Source: Prunella strophiata
Taxonomy: Eukaryota > Chordata > Aves > Passeriformes > Prunellidae
Direction: 5' to 3'
DNA: 64,000 nt
Assembly (NCBI GenBank): GCA_036583965.1
Contig: JAZBQD010000007.1
Span: 930,001 to 994,000 of the forward strand
Numbering within the stretch: the stretch's first letter is position 1; the number at the start of each line of letters is the position of its first letter. A program made the translations under genes and the position numbers. Under the pieces are notes generated by a model, which was given only the letters and a program-made list of their open reading frames with translations, did not search any database and had not been told where the DNA came from. Of this stretch, positions 35,597-47,830 are shown piece after piece.

Positions 35597-36131
35597 AGCA
35601 GGGCCATGCTCAGGTGAGACCTCACCTGCAGAGCTGCCCCAGCCCTAAATCCAGCCCAGGGAGGACCTGGAGCTGCTGGAGAGAGCCCAAAGGAGACTCC
35701 AGGATGGGATCCTAGGGATGGAGCAGCTTGCTGGGACAGCTGGGATTTTTCAGCCTGGAGAAGCTTTGGGGTGATCCAATTGTCACCTTGCAGGACCTGA
35801 AGGGGCTACGAGGAACAGGGGGAGAGACAATTCCCAAGGGATGGGGTACCAGGAGAAGGGGGAAGGGGTTCAGACTGACAGGGAGGGGGTTTAGGTGGGA
35901 TTTTGGGAAGGTTCAGACTGACAGAAAGGAAATTTAGATGGGATTTTGGGAAGGAGTCCCTCCCTGGGAGGGTGGGGAGGCCCTGGCAGGGGTTATCCCA
36001 TGGATGCCCCATCCTTGGAAGTGTCCAAGGCCAGGCTGGAGGACCCAGGCATGGTGGGGATGTCCCTGTCCATGGCAGGGGGGAATGAGATGAGTTTTAA
36101 GGCCCCTTCCATCCCAAAGCATCCCATGATT
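35597..36131 (+). mobile_element. CR1 LINE 3' end (copy 2)
   Basis: Counterpart of 9405-9953, same truncation point. Confidence 0.85.
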
Positions 36132-36199
36132 TCCTGGGAGACTGACAGAAAATCACAACACAAACCCAGGGAAAGGAGTTTATTTGCCTCTCCCTGGAT

Positions 36200-36358
36200 C
36201 CAGGTTATTCCATTAATTATAATGGAATTTATTCAATTTAATTTACTCCATTCTAGGGATTTAATTTATTCCATTATTGGGATTTAATTTATTCCATTAT
36301 TGGGATTTAATTTATTCCACTATTGGGATTTAATTTACTCCATTATTGGGATTTAATA
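36200..36358. repeat. 23 bp tandem repeat and hairpin (copy 2)
   Basis: Counterpart of 9954-10200, about 4.5 units. Confidence 0.75.
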
Positions 36359-36668
36359 TGCATGCAGAGTAGGAAATAATAAAATTTTAAAAAGCCTTAC
36401 GAGGCCAAGAATCCTGACCTGATTAGGAGCTGATTACTGGAATGACAGCTGAGCTCTGATCTGTTTATCTTTGAGGGCTTTTATTGCTCAATCCATGGGT
36501 GTCTGAAGCCAATTCCACGCTGGGGATAATGACACAGGGATGTGCAAACCATTAATGAGCACCTGGGATGGGACATTGGGGACTGGAGTCGCTGCCTCGG
36601 GGCTCTCCCAGTCACACCTCGGCATTTAGAGGGATTTAAAGAGGAAAAAAATAAAAATTGCTGCTCTA

Positions 36669-37186
36669 TTAAAGGAGCAAACAAGGAGCAGGTGAAAAAC
36701 AAATCTGGCTGTAGGGAAGAACAGAGCTCAGGGGACACCAGGCACTTTCCCTGCCTCATCCCCTGGGCTGAAAGTGGCAGCTTTTGGTAAAACGGCCCCA
36801 AAATGAGTTTGGGAATGAGATTTTGGTCAGCCCCGGGGCAGCTCTTGGCCCTTTAATGGGGTTTCAGAGCACAACCAGAGTGGCCAAAATGTCCTTTTTT
36901 TAAAGAGAAATAAATAAAATCCCAATTTCTGTGCAGGCAGAACAATTCCCTCAGCCTTTCCTCCATCCTCTTGGGGACTCCAGCAACTCCAGGTCCTCCC
37001 TCAGGTCCTGCCCAAGGGCTGGGGGTCCGAAAAACACTGAGAAGGAATTGATTTTAGTGCTCCAGAAAATCTGTTCAGGTTTGGCAGCAGAGCCTCGTGG
37101 CTCCTGCTTGGAAAAGGTATGGAGCAGGGAAAATTCCCTCCCTCCCTCCTCCCATCTCCCCACTGCTGGGGAAAGAATAAAATAGA
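36669..37186. other. Intergenic, no gene seen
   Basis: First sequence beyond the duplicated block. No coding signal. Confidence 0.45.
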
Positions 37187-37782
<596 letters not shown>

Positions 37783-39149
37783 GGATTCAATCCCCAAACC
37801 TCAAATGGTAATGGTATAGGCATTGCATAAAGAAAAAAAGAATAAAATATATATAATGGGTGGGGTGGTTGATTTGGTGTGTAGTATTTTAATAAAATAT
37901 ATAATAAATCATAATGCATAAAATAAAAATATAATAAAATATAAAATAAAAATAAAACTATCAATCTATTTAATATATATAAATATATTTAAATATAAAT
38001 ACATTTATATAAAATATAAATAAACATTACATATGTATATATTAAGTATTAATATAATATTATAAATATATTAAAGTATAAATATTAATTCTATTTATCA
38101 TCAATAAAACTTATTACTTACTATTAGCAATAAATTAAATAATAAATAACGATCATATTTGTTATTGTAAATATAATATTAGTAATTATAAATATTTTCT
38201 CTGGTTTGATTTTGATTTGAAAACTTTGGTTTTTTACTTCTGCCAGATTTCCCAGAACATGCAAATGCTGGAATTTGTTACAGAGAAAACCTGGACATTG
38301 GACAACACTGATTCCTCAGGAATTGCACAAGCAGGGAATAATTGTTAAATCAAAATGTGGAGATCATTCATGGTTAATTTTGGATTTAGGGGAAGGGATT
38401 CAGAGCTGAATTTTTCATATTGATAAAGGAATAACAAATAAAGAACTTTGATTAAGATTTAAGAAAAATTTGGGGCTTGTCAGGGGAAGGAATTGATTTT
38501 TCAGTTTAATTCTGAGCCTCACAGTCAAGAAAAACCAATTATTCCAGAATTCTGGGATAGAAAAAAGCCCTGAGGAAGGAACAGGAGCAGAGTGGGAAGG
38601 TCAGAAATGCAAACAGGGCCAGCGTGACCCACAAGGAGAGAATGCAGAACTCAGTCCTGAAAAATTAACCTGGAATTAATTAAGGCCTCACGCACACACA
38701 AAAGGCTTTGTTAATATTTCAATTAATTGAAAAAAATCCCCACAGCTTCACCCTCCTGTTTTATTATTATTATTATCATTATTATTAATTTGCTTGGTTT
38801 CCCCCCTCTTTAACTGTTAAAAGCAGATAAACCCACGCTGATACGATTCTTCCTTGGGAGCGCAGCATTTCCTAAGGGGTGATTTTTGTGGCAGGATTTT
38901 CATTAAAAAGGAATTATTTTCTGCCTGGGGATCATTACCCCATCCATGGGAGCAATTTGCAGGGCCCCAGTAATTGCAGATTTCTTAAGTGTCAGCTTCA
39001 GGTTTCGAAAGACATAAACAAAGGCCTGGGCTTTAATTAGGGATCAGGCCTTGAAGGCCTTCAGCAGTTTTAGGGAAACTCAGCACTTTTTTTGAGGGGA
39101 AAATGGAAAGAAATCAAAGTTTGCTGCTCATTCTGAGGGAGAAATTAGG
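37783..39149. other. AT-rich intergenic
   Basis: Low-complexity AT sequence at 37840-38200 and a TTA microsatellite at about 38760-38790. No gene. Confidence 0.5.
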
Positions 39150-39307
39150 GGGAAAAATTGTTCTCTGAAGGGTGGGGAGGTTTTGTAGGGAATTGTGGAT
39201 TCCACATCCCTGGAAGTGTCCGAGGCCTGGCTGGATGCGACCTGTGCTCATGGGAGGGCTTGGAATTAAATGATTTTTAAAGCTCCTTCCCACCCAAACC
39301 ATTCTAC
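39150..39307 (+). mobile_element. CR1 LINE 3' tail fragment
   Basis: Contains GAAGTGTCCGAGGCCTGGCT and ends CTTCCCACCCAAACCATTCT, the CR1 3' terminus. 5'-truncated. Confidence 0.75.
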
Positions 39308-39867
39308 AACTCCACAAAACAACGCACTGGGAGAACGTGACTACGCAGGGCACTTTAAAGAGGGAATAATTTATTAAAATAAAACCCAGGGCTGTGTTTA
39401 CTGGCGTAGATTTCCAGGCCCCAACTGGAAAAGCCATTTCAGGACACGTCCAAAAGCACTCCCAACTCCTCCCTTAATCCCTGCCAGGGCTTGGAGCTCC
39501 CAATCCTTCGTTCCCAGCTCCATCCCGCTGATCCCAGGGTTTGGGGATCCTCCTTTCCCCCATGGAGCTGCAGCCAAGGCCTGCAGGAGCCGCTGGAATT
39601 CAAATTTCCTGGAATGGGATAAATGTCAGCCCGGTTCACTGCGGGTTCCTCCTGCTGCTCCTGGGGTGACCTCGGAGGATTCATTTGCCTCCCGTGCTTC
39701 CCTAAACGCAGATAATAACTGGAATTAAAATCTGCCAAAGGCGACGGAAAATCCGCCTGCGAGGGAAGGGATGAGGAGGTTTTTTATAGAGGGCCTAAAA
39801 ATGCAGAGGGAGCAGAAATGCCCGCGAGTTCCAGAATATTCTGCAGCACAAGGGAAAAAGGGAGTGT

Positions 39868-39915
39868 TCATAGAATGCCAGGAAAGGAGCTCCAAGATCA
39901 TCAAATCCAACCTCC
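39868..39915 (-). mobile_element. Very short CR1 3' terminus (minus)
   Basis: TCATAGAATGCCAGGAAAGG followed by ATCATCAAATCCAACC is the reverse complement of a CR1 end. About 48 bases only. Confidence 0.55.
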
Positions 39916-41799
39916 GATGGAGGCTTGATTCACACAATGTGAATCCACATTGGCAGCATATTGTGTGAATTTTATATAAATGCAGTTAATTATTGTCTTT
40001 AAAAAGAGTGTTAAGTGGTTAAATGGCAAGAAGCAAATCTTAATATGTGGATTCTGAGAGAAAATAAAATATAACAAAAATAAAAAAGAAAAAAATATAG
40101 AAATAAAGAATAAAAATATAGAAATATAAATATATGTTATCTAATACATAAAAATATAGGAATATAAAAATAAAAATTAAAAATATTTTAAAATATGAAA
40201 ATATTAAAATATGCGTTAGTGTCCTGTTATATCTTCATAAATGACATTTCAGCTGAATTTATCCTGCAGAACAGCTTTCATATAACCTAAGGGTGGTTAA
40301 TTAGAGTTAAATCTTGGGACATTCCCACCTGCCTTGGACACTTCCAAGGATGGGATATCCACAATTCTCATTCCTCTTTCCCAGGACTCATATCCCAAGT
40401 GAGATGCCCGGAAGTTGAGCTGCGTCCCTTGGTTCCTAATTATTATTTACTCTCAATTTTCCCTCCCAGCATAAATTATCTGCAGCCTGAGAGGGGTCCT
40501 AAGGCAAATGTGTTTGTGGGCATTTGGGAACAAAAGGGTTTGGGTTGATCCCAAGGGATTTATGCAGATTTAGGCATCAGGGACACATCACAGAGATGGA
40601 ATTGTGCTTTTAAGGGTGTCCCAGAATATTTAAGTGAGCCCCATCCCAGTATTCCAATAGGATTTCAATTAAGGACACCTTTTAAGTAGTAAATAAATAA
40701 ATCTGTTTAGAACTGTTATCCCAAAATGTTCCTGGCTGCAGCTGGTGGCTCCCTCAGAAGTCTCTTTCTGTAGGAATCCTGATTTGTGTCTTTATTATGA
40801 TTTTTCTGTCACTGATTTCCTCTTTAAAATCTTAATAAAAACATTTTAAATCCATGTTTGGCTCACTCAAAAATATTGATAAACTACCCACTCCCATTTT
40901 CTCCAAATGGGATTTGGAGAAAATTCCCCAAATTAGAGATTTCTCCAAATCTCTAATTTGTGTTAAATTAGGTTTTCATCAGGACAGAACAATTTTCTTG
41001 TCTACTTTCCCTTAATTCTGTCCCAGAAAATCTGGATGGTTCCAACCTTCCCTTTCCCACAATTTTATCCTTTCCAACCCCCAAAAAAAAAATGGGGGGA
41101 AAGGGGGAAAAAAAGCCCCAACAAACAAAACCCAGCCCTTGTGAGGCTCGGTGACTTCACCTTGAGTCAGGAGCCAGAACCGTGGGTGGGATTTGGGTAC
41201 CTTTAATTGCACTGGGGTCAAACCCCAGCAAAGCCCGGGAGCAAATCCAGCTGCTCCACTTAAACCCCATCCCAGGATTTGTAAGGAGCAGATGGGAGAT
41301 AAGGCCGAGCTTTCTCTGCGGGGTCAGCCCTGTTCAGAGGTGTTCGCTGACACCATGAAATTAAAGATTTATTGAGAATTCGTGGGATTTATTGAGAATT
41401 CTGGAACTGTGAATTTATTTTTTCTCCTTTTCCACGAGTGTCCGGCTGTGTGGGGGTACAATTGATGCTCCCGGGGGTGGTTTTGGGAATAAAAAATCCC
41501 ACCTGCACTGGTAAATTATAAAAATAATGCAGTTCCCTGATAGGAAATGAAGCCACTACAGCTCCCTTTCCCAGAACCTGAGAGGGAAAACCCAATGCCA
41601 ATAAAAGAACCCTTGATCAGGCCCCGAAATAACTGAAATGTGGTTAATTAGCAGCAGATCGAGCCCTATTTTTGGCCCTTGAAAGGGACAAAGTGAATCC
41701 TACCCGGAGGGCGTAGCACGCTCTGAGAAGCTCCGGGAGGGAGCAAACACAAACAGGGAGCAAAACAGTTTCATTACTCGCAGAAGTTATGCAGGCAGC
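39916..41799. other. AT-rich intergenic, no gene seen
   Basis: A/T low-complexity DNA at 40050-40210. No supported frame before the promoter at 41.87 kb. Confidence 0.45.
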
Positions 41800-41942
41800 A
41801 AAGTTTGTTTTGCAACTAATTAAGACTTCATGCAAAGAGGGTGTCACATCCTCCAGGCGCTTTGGGGACGTGTATAAAAGCATTTGCTACGTAGAAGCCT
41901 CCCTAATCACTTTTCTTTTCCTCTCCTCCTTGGGTGATCCGG
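41800..41942 (+). promoter_or_regulatory. Promoter and non-coding exon 1 of divergent beta-protein
   Basis: TATAAAA at 41873-41879. The short exon 1 ends in a CTCCTCCTTGGGTGATCCGG-like stretch, reminiscent of keratin exon 1. A GTAAGTC donor starts at 41943. The intron would be 41943-44024 (about 2.1 kb). Confidence 0.65.
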
Positions 41943-43349
41943 GTAAGTCAATTTTGAGTCAATTATTGAATTTTAAATCAATTATTATTATTGTTGTTGT
42001 TATTGCTATCTGAATATCAAATGACAGGGTGAGCTTGTGAAAGGACAGGGGGGTGTTTTACCAGAAAAAGCCTTTTTATTATCCTTTAGTTTGGAGTTAA
42101 TTGAAGTTTTACACTTCAGAGGGGAGAACTCAGCTCAGGAAAGCAGGAAGGGCACAGAAAACTCCCTCTGAATCCTAAAGAGTCTCAATAATTCCATGGT
42201 GCTCTTTTCATATTCTAAAGAGTCAGTGTCATAAAAGAAATGATCATTTAAAATTTAATTTCTACGATGTTCTCACCCTCAGCTGTCTTCCAGGAGGCTT
42301 CGGTGTCTTTTAAGCTGGAGAACTCGCCCTAAATATTTTCCCAGTCCTGCAGAGAGCAGAACAGAGATTTTCCTTACTCAAAATCCACTTTACTGCTGGC
42401 TTCAGTTAAAATATATTTATAGTTTTGAATTCCAAATGTAGCAGGAACATCCGAGCGCTCCTTTTTCACCTCCTTTCAGGATTTCTGGGATGAGCTTTTA
42501 CAAATTGTGTGGAATCACTGGAAGATCCCAACCCCCCGACCAAAAAAGCCAAAACCAGCCATTCCAGATCCAGCTTTTCAACTGGAAAAATACCCTGTGG
42601 TTGCCTTTTTCTGACCTTCCAGTCTAAGGAGATTGGACTTGAATCAATTGGGAAAAAAATCAGAATTTTTAACTTGGGAAGGTTAAATGGGATGTTCAGG
42701 TGAAGATGTGAGAAATCACCCCTGGATTTTGTCTCCCCCACAGACTCCTGGGGTGAAGTGGGGAATTATTTAGGAAATCACTTCAAGCCCCCCTTTGCCA
42801 GCCCTTGATTTCTCCCCCAGCAGCTTCACAGAGATAAAATGAGGAAAATGAGGAAAATTATCCCTTCTCCCTCCGTGTTTTCCTTGCCCAATCCGTGTGG
42901 GCACAATCCAGGGCAAGCACGGCCTTCAATCCATAATTAAACAATGCCCAGGGAAAATCTGGCCTCGATATCAGGCTGGGTTTAAAGTGCTCTGGGATTT
43001 CAAATATTCAGCTGATCCCTAATGAGACCCATAAAAGATGGGTGGATCTTCAGCCTGGATCTCACTCCTCCACTTGGAACAGGGTGGGAGGAGAACACAA
43101 GCTCCAGCCCCCACATTGGGGATTTAAATGAGGATTAAAATCCGAGTTTAAAGTCTGGGATTGAGTTGGGAGTCATGGTTTTCCACTGGCAATAGGAGTG
43201 GGATGGACACAGCAAAAATCCCAGGAAGGGAAGCAATGAGATAAAAGATTTTGGGGTTAAAATGGTGATGGTCTGAAAAATATCATTATATTGAAAAACA
43301 GGAAGTTCAATCAGGAAGGAAAAGAGCTCCTGGCTGGAAAACTAAAATT

Positions 43350-44024
43350 CAGCTCCCATCTGAGCTCTTCATAATTCCCAATTTGCCATAAATCCTCATA
43401 ACCACGTTACCAACACCCTGCTATTTAACCCAGGTATTTCCCACCCCACCGAGGATAGTTTTTTATCATTTTCCCTCTTTTCCTGCTCAATTCCAGGCCA
43501 AATTCAACTCCTACCTGAATTTCTGCTCAATTCGTGCCAAATTCAGCTCCCATCTGAGCTCTCTGTAATTCCCAATTTCCCGTAAATCCCCATAACCGCG
43601 TTACCAACACTCCGCTATTTATCCCAGGTATTTCCCACCACACCAAGGATGATTTTTTTCTCATTTTTCCCTCTTTTCCTGCTCAATTTCAGGTCTACCC
43701 TGCCAAATTCAGCTCCCATCTGAGCTCTCTGTAATTCCCAATTTCCCGTAAATCCCCATAACCGCGTTACCAACACTCCGCTATTTATCCCAGGTATTTC
43801 CCACCACACCAAGGATGATTTTTTTTCTCATTTTTCCCACTTTTCCTGCTCAATTTCAGGTCTGCCCTGCCAAATTCAGCTCCCATCTGAGCTCTTCGTA
43901 ATTCACAATTTCCCATAAATCCCCATAACCGTGTCACCAACACTCCGCTATTTATCCCAGGTATTTCCCACCACACCAAGGATGACTTTTTATCATTTTT
44001 CCCTCTTTCCCTGCTCCTTTCCAG
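43350..44024. repeat. About 167 bp tandem repeat containing 3' splice sites
   Basis: Units start at about 43351, 43545, 43711 and 43878 (spacing 194, 166, 167). Each carries AGCTCCCATCTGAGCTC, a CAACACTCCGCTATTTATCC-type stretch, then TTTCCTGCTCAATTTCAGGT. The last unit runs into the real acceptor at 44023-44024, so earlier units hold decoy copies of the intron end and of the first exon 2 bases. Confidence 0.85.
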
Positions 44025-44038
44025 GTCTGCCCTGCCCC

Positions 44039-44410
44039 ATGTCTCCCTTCCACGAGTGCTGCCTGCCCCCGGGCCTGGCGTGCCCCGAGCCCTTCGCTGT
44101 GACCCGCAATGAGACCTGTGTCATCAAGTACCCCGACACCGTGGTGGACATCGTGGAGCCCGACTTTCCCCCCTACTCTGTCATCTACCCCGGGCCCACG
44201 CTGACCACCTTCCCCCAGCAGACCCTGGTGGGCTCCACGGCCCTGCTGGACATCAGGAACTTCCTGGGCTCCCAGGGATTCCATGGGTTTGGGGGTAGGT
44301 GCGCTTTGGGCTCAGGTGTGGACGCCTCTTTTCGGGGCGCTTTTGGGAGTTTTAATCCTTTTCCTCCTCACTCATCCCAGTTTTGTTGTGGAACTTGCAG
44401 GCCAACCTAA
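44039..44410 (+). CDS. Divergent corneous beta-protein, 123 aa
   Basis: Structural epidermal beta-protein of uncertain subfamily. It starts MSPFHECCLPPG, 14 bases after the acceptor (exon 2 from 44025). Residues about 25-65 match the beta-protein core layout: an NETCVIKYPDTVVDI segment, the PGP turn (YPGPTLTTFPQQ) and VGST. It is acidic just before the turn (VDIVEPDF), where feather and claw forms have neutral Gln-Pro. A Gly/Phe tail with few Gly repeats ends in a CCGTCRPT-like Cys cluster. Its architecture matches the neighbours (TATA, non-coding exon 1, one intron, all coding in exon 2). AATAAA lies at 44740-44745, after a 25-base T run. The upstream in-frame Met at 43931 lies in the intron and is rejected. 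Confidence 0.85.
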   Translation: MSPFHECCLPPGLACPEPFAVTRNETCVIKYPDTVVDIVEPDFPPYSVIYPGPTLTTFPQQTLVGSTALLDIRNFLGSQGFHGFGGRCALGSGVDASFRGAFGSFNPFPPHSSQFCCGTCRPT

Positions 44411-45287
44411 ACCCTGTCTGGATATCTGTGGATAGACTGAAAAGCACAACTGAACAGTCAGACAGAGCCCGACTAAAGTTTATGGATAATGGATTGTAGA
44501 AGTGCCGAGCTCCCGAGGTCCCCATGGAGGCCATAAATCCAGGGATTCCTGGAACTAGACCTGCCCAAGGACTAGAATTTCCAAACTACGAGAAAACTGA
44601 AATTTCTCTATTGACCTCTTTCCAAATTAGGACAAACCAAAGCCCAGAATTTTCCAAGAAACCAGATTTTAAAATATATATTATATCTTCTTTTTTTTTT
44701 TTTTTTTTTTTTTTTTTGGTTTGCTAAAAGTTGTGTGTCAATAAATTCATTTTTGTGCCAACACGGATGATTTATCATCAACTTTTTCTCAAAATAAAAA
44801 ATTACAAAATCCACCCAAACAATATGACTGAAAATCTTGGATTCAAAACGAAAATTTACCCAAATGCCTCTTCATTTGCAAATTTTTGCTGAATCAGCAT
44901 TTAAAAAGAAAAAAAATAAATCAACTCCACTTGGCATTTCTGAAAATTAGGAATTTGTAGCTCCTTGCTCTTGCTTTTTTCCTGCTTAGCCATGTAACCC
45001 ACCATGTAATGCTCTCCCAGCTTCTTTTCCTTTCTTTATCTCATTTAATGCAAGCCAGGGGAAAAAAGAAAAACACAAAATCAAAATATTTACAGCAATT
45101 GTAAGGGCAAATCTCTTTGCAAAATCCTTCTGCTAAAATGGATGAAAATCATGGGAGTGGGGATTTATTGTGGGCCCTTCCTGGAATTCTTTGATTTTAT
45201 CCTTTCCAGGGAGTTTTGCACTTGTAAATTGAGCTTCTCGTTCCCATTAAATGCTGTCATGCAGATGCACTTTTGGGTTTTGCTTTT
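44411..45287. other. 3' UTR then AT-rich intergenic
   Basis: Probable 3' UTR to about 44760, including a poly(T) run at 44693-44717. AT-rich sequence without genes follows. Confidence 0.5.
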
Positions 45288-45420
45288 TTAGGATGGTTTG
45301 GGGTGGAAGGGACCCCAGAAATCACCTGGGCCAAATCCTGGGCCAATCATGTACAGGCAGGGCACCAGTCACCCTCCCTGGGGCACCAGGCTAGGACAAG
45401 TTGGGCAAGGACAATCTGCA
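45288..45420 (-). mobile_element. CR1 LINE 3' end fragment (minus)
   Basis: Reads GGATGGTTTGGGGTGGAAGG then ACCCCAGAAATCACCTGGGC, the inverted CR1 terminus. Confidence 0.7.
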
Positions 45421-46619
45421 ACGTGTGAAAGAAATAAATATAAATATTATATACTATATATTAGTGGACAAGGATGATCTGCAGTGTGGGGACTGTGCAT
45501 CTTAAAATGTGAAAGAAATATAAACATTAAATATTATGTATCTATTGGCCAATATTTGGTAATAGCTAGAAGTAATGAGTGATTAAGCTGAGAATTAACG
45601 AGCTGGAACTTCCAGAGAATCACGTCTCCAAAATCCTCCCCCACCCCCCCGCCGGGGTGTTCTGTCCACGCCAATCCACTTAATTTCATCTAATCCACAA
45701 AGGAAATCTGCAAATCTGCTTTTTCCACAAATCAGCCCCTGGATGATCCTTCCCATAATGACAGGGTTTGGGAACGCTCCACAAATATTAATTATCTTTG
45801 TACACAAGCCTTGCGACACGAAGATTTGGATTTGGACATCCAGATGTTGGGCAACAGCTGCACTTAAGCAACACGAGGATGGGGATTGGGAGCAGCATTT
45901 TTCGGGATCATTATTTTGCATTTTTTGGGCAGCAGCTGTTTTGGATTTTCAGTGAATCAGCTCCTGCGTGCCCCGGGGCTGGGGGAAGGAATTGGCAGAA
46001 ATTAATTCCGAGGTGGGAGCCAAACTTCTCCTCCCCTCAGGGGTGCGGCTGCATCACGCCGGGTTTCACTGGGTGGGAATTTGGGATATTTGGGAATTTT
46101 GAGTGTCTTGGACTGACTCAAGGAACTTTCTGGCTGGAACATTTACAGAAGAAACAAATCCCAAATCCTCATCTTTCCCCTATTTTTGCTTTTCCTACAC
46201 TAAACATCCGAACAAAAAACCGGGATGAATCAAACCACGTCTTATCAGCCTTCAAATGTTCAAATATCCGGTGATAACATCACTCAATTAAGCACAAAAC
46301 TTCATTAATGACGCCTCGTTAATAGTCCAGCCCCCGAGGGATTGAATTCCCATTAAATTCAGCCCCCGGGGCAGGTTGGTGGCAGCAGAGGCCGGTGCTG
46401 GCCGGAATTTATCACCCTGGAGCCGCCCCGGGAGGACCAGGGCGACTCCGAGCAGCTGCCACTCCCAGAGGTTGCCAAAAATAGCCGGCTCCTCCTCCCG
46501 CATCGTTTGTTTACATTCCTGTGGTTTGTTCCCATTAAACAACTCCGGTTTTCCCTGCCCTAAGCCCTCGTGAAAATATGGGATTTCCCCCGGGGGGAGG
46601 GATCCATCCTACTAGAGAG
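45421..46619. other. Intergenic, no gene seen
   Basis: A short internal duplication (GACAAGGATGATCTGCA-like) lies at 45400-45500. No coding frame resembles a known family. Confidence 0.4.
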
Positions 46620-46828
46620 GCGGGTGGGAAAAAATTCCAAAACGAGTGGGAAAAATTCCAAAACCGAGTGGGAATAATTCCAAAATCGAGTGGGAAAAAT
46701 TCCAAAACCGAGTGGGAATAATTCCAAAACCGAGTGGGAATAAATCCAAAATCGAGTGGGAATAATTCCAAAATCAAGTGGGAATAATACCAAAACCGAG
46801 TGGGAAAAATTCCAAAGTCGAGCAGAAA
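46620..46828. repeat. 22 bp minisatellite, about nine copies
   Basis: Units of GTGGGAAAAATTCCAAAACC plus GA. Alternate units have GGAATAATTCC, a perfect inverted repeat around one A. The long minus-strand frames here are repeat artefacts. Confidence 0.9.
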
Positions 46829-47830
46829 AATCCCGGGCTTTGTGGGGAAACTGAGGCAGGTTGTGCAATGCCACCCGGGACAAGCAGAGGGAGACGCGAA
46901 GTCACCGAGGGAACTCGGATCTGGGGCTCCACCCAACACCAAAAACGAGGATTAATTAAAAAATAAAAACAAAACCACCAAAAACCAGCAGGGAATGCAG
47001 GTGGGCTCTGAGCAGATTTTATATCATTTATATAATTGGATTTGCTTTGCTGCCTTGGCCAATCCGGCATTTTAATTTTCTTGTAATTATATATTAATAT
47101 ATAAATCTATAATATTTATGTATAATATTTATGCACAATATTAATACATAATGTGTATCATTTATATATATTTATATAACAACTATATAATAATTATACT
47201 GTTTTTATAATATTTTTATTTCTTTCTATAATATTTATAGTTATTTCTATGATATCTATATTTATTTCTATGATATTTATATTTGTTTTATATATTTTTA
47301 TATATTCTACACCTCTGTACAGCTCTGGTCAGCACTTGTTAAGGGAGATGTTTTTCTTCTGCCTCCTCCCTTCATTCCCTTTCCCTTTTGTGCTCCTCCA
47401 ACATTTAATTCCCTGAATTTATCCTTTTGGTATTTTTCAGGATTTAAAATCTGGTTTAATCCCAGCTAGAAGTGAAGAAGAAGCAGAAATCCTGGGTCCT
47501 ACTGCTGAATTTTGGGGTTTGGACTGCTCTGTGGAGCCCTGGAAAGACTAAAAAACCCCAGTGAGCCTCAATATCCCCCGCACATCGGGGTCCTGACAAG
47601 GCTGGAACCATCCTAAAAGAAAAATCCCCTTTTTTATCAACCAAAAAACCTCCAGAAAAGGCTCAGCTCTCTCGACCCCGCACATCTTTTTGGAGCAGAC
47701 CCTCCCTGCCTCGCACCCACCCCGCGGACGGTTCGATCCGGGAGCTGCAGTTTGCTCCAACCCTCCCCAGAGCAGGAAATCGGGACCGGGGAGGATTTTC
47801 TGGAGCCGCCCCGCAGGATGAGACACCCAG
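46829..47830. other. Intergenic with AT-rich core
   Basis: TA-rich low complexity at about 47080-47310. No gene. Confidence 0.5.

Larger units (their letters stand above)
26270..36668. repeat. Segmental duplication, copy 2 (about 10.4 kb)
   Basis: Direct repeat of 1-10497. Its right-hand flank (36669 on) looks like normal continuing sequence, whereas copy 1 ends in G-poor text. Copy 2 is therefore more likely the properly anchored one. Confidence 0.9.

Noticed and set aside
43350..44024. CRISPR-like regular repeats
   Set aside because: Units are long tandem intron copies with no short repeat and unique spacer pattern, in an animal genome.
46535..46942. Minus-strand repeat protein
   Set aside because: The 22 bp minisatellite read as coding.
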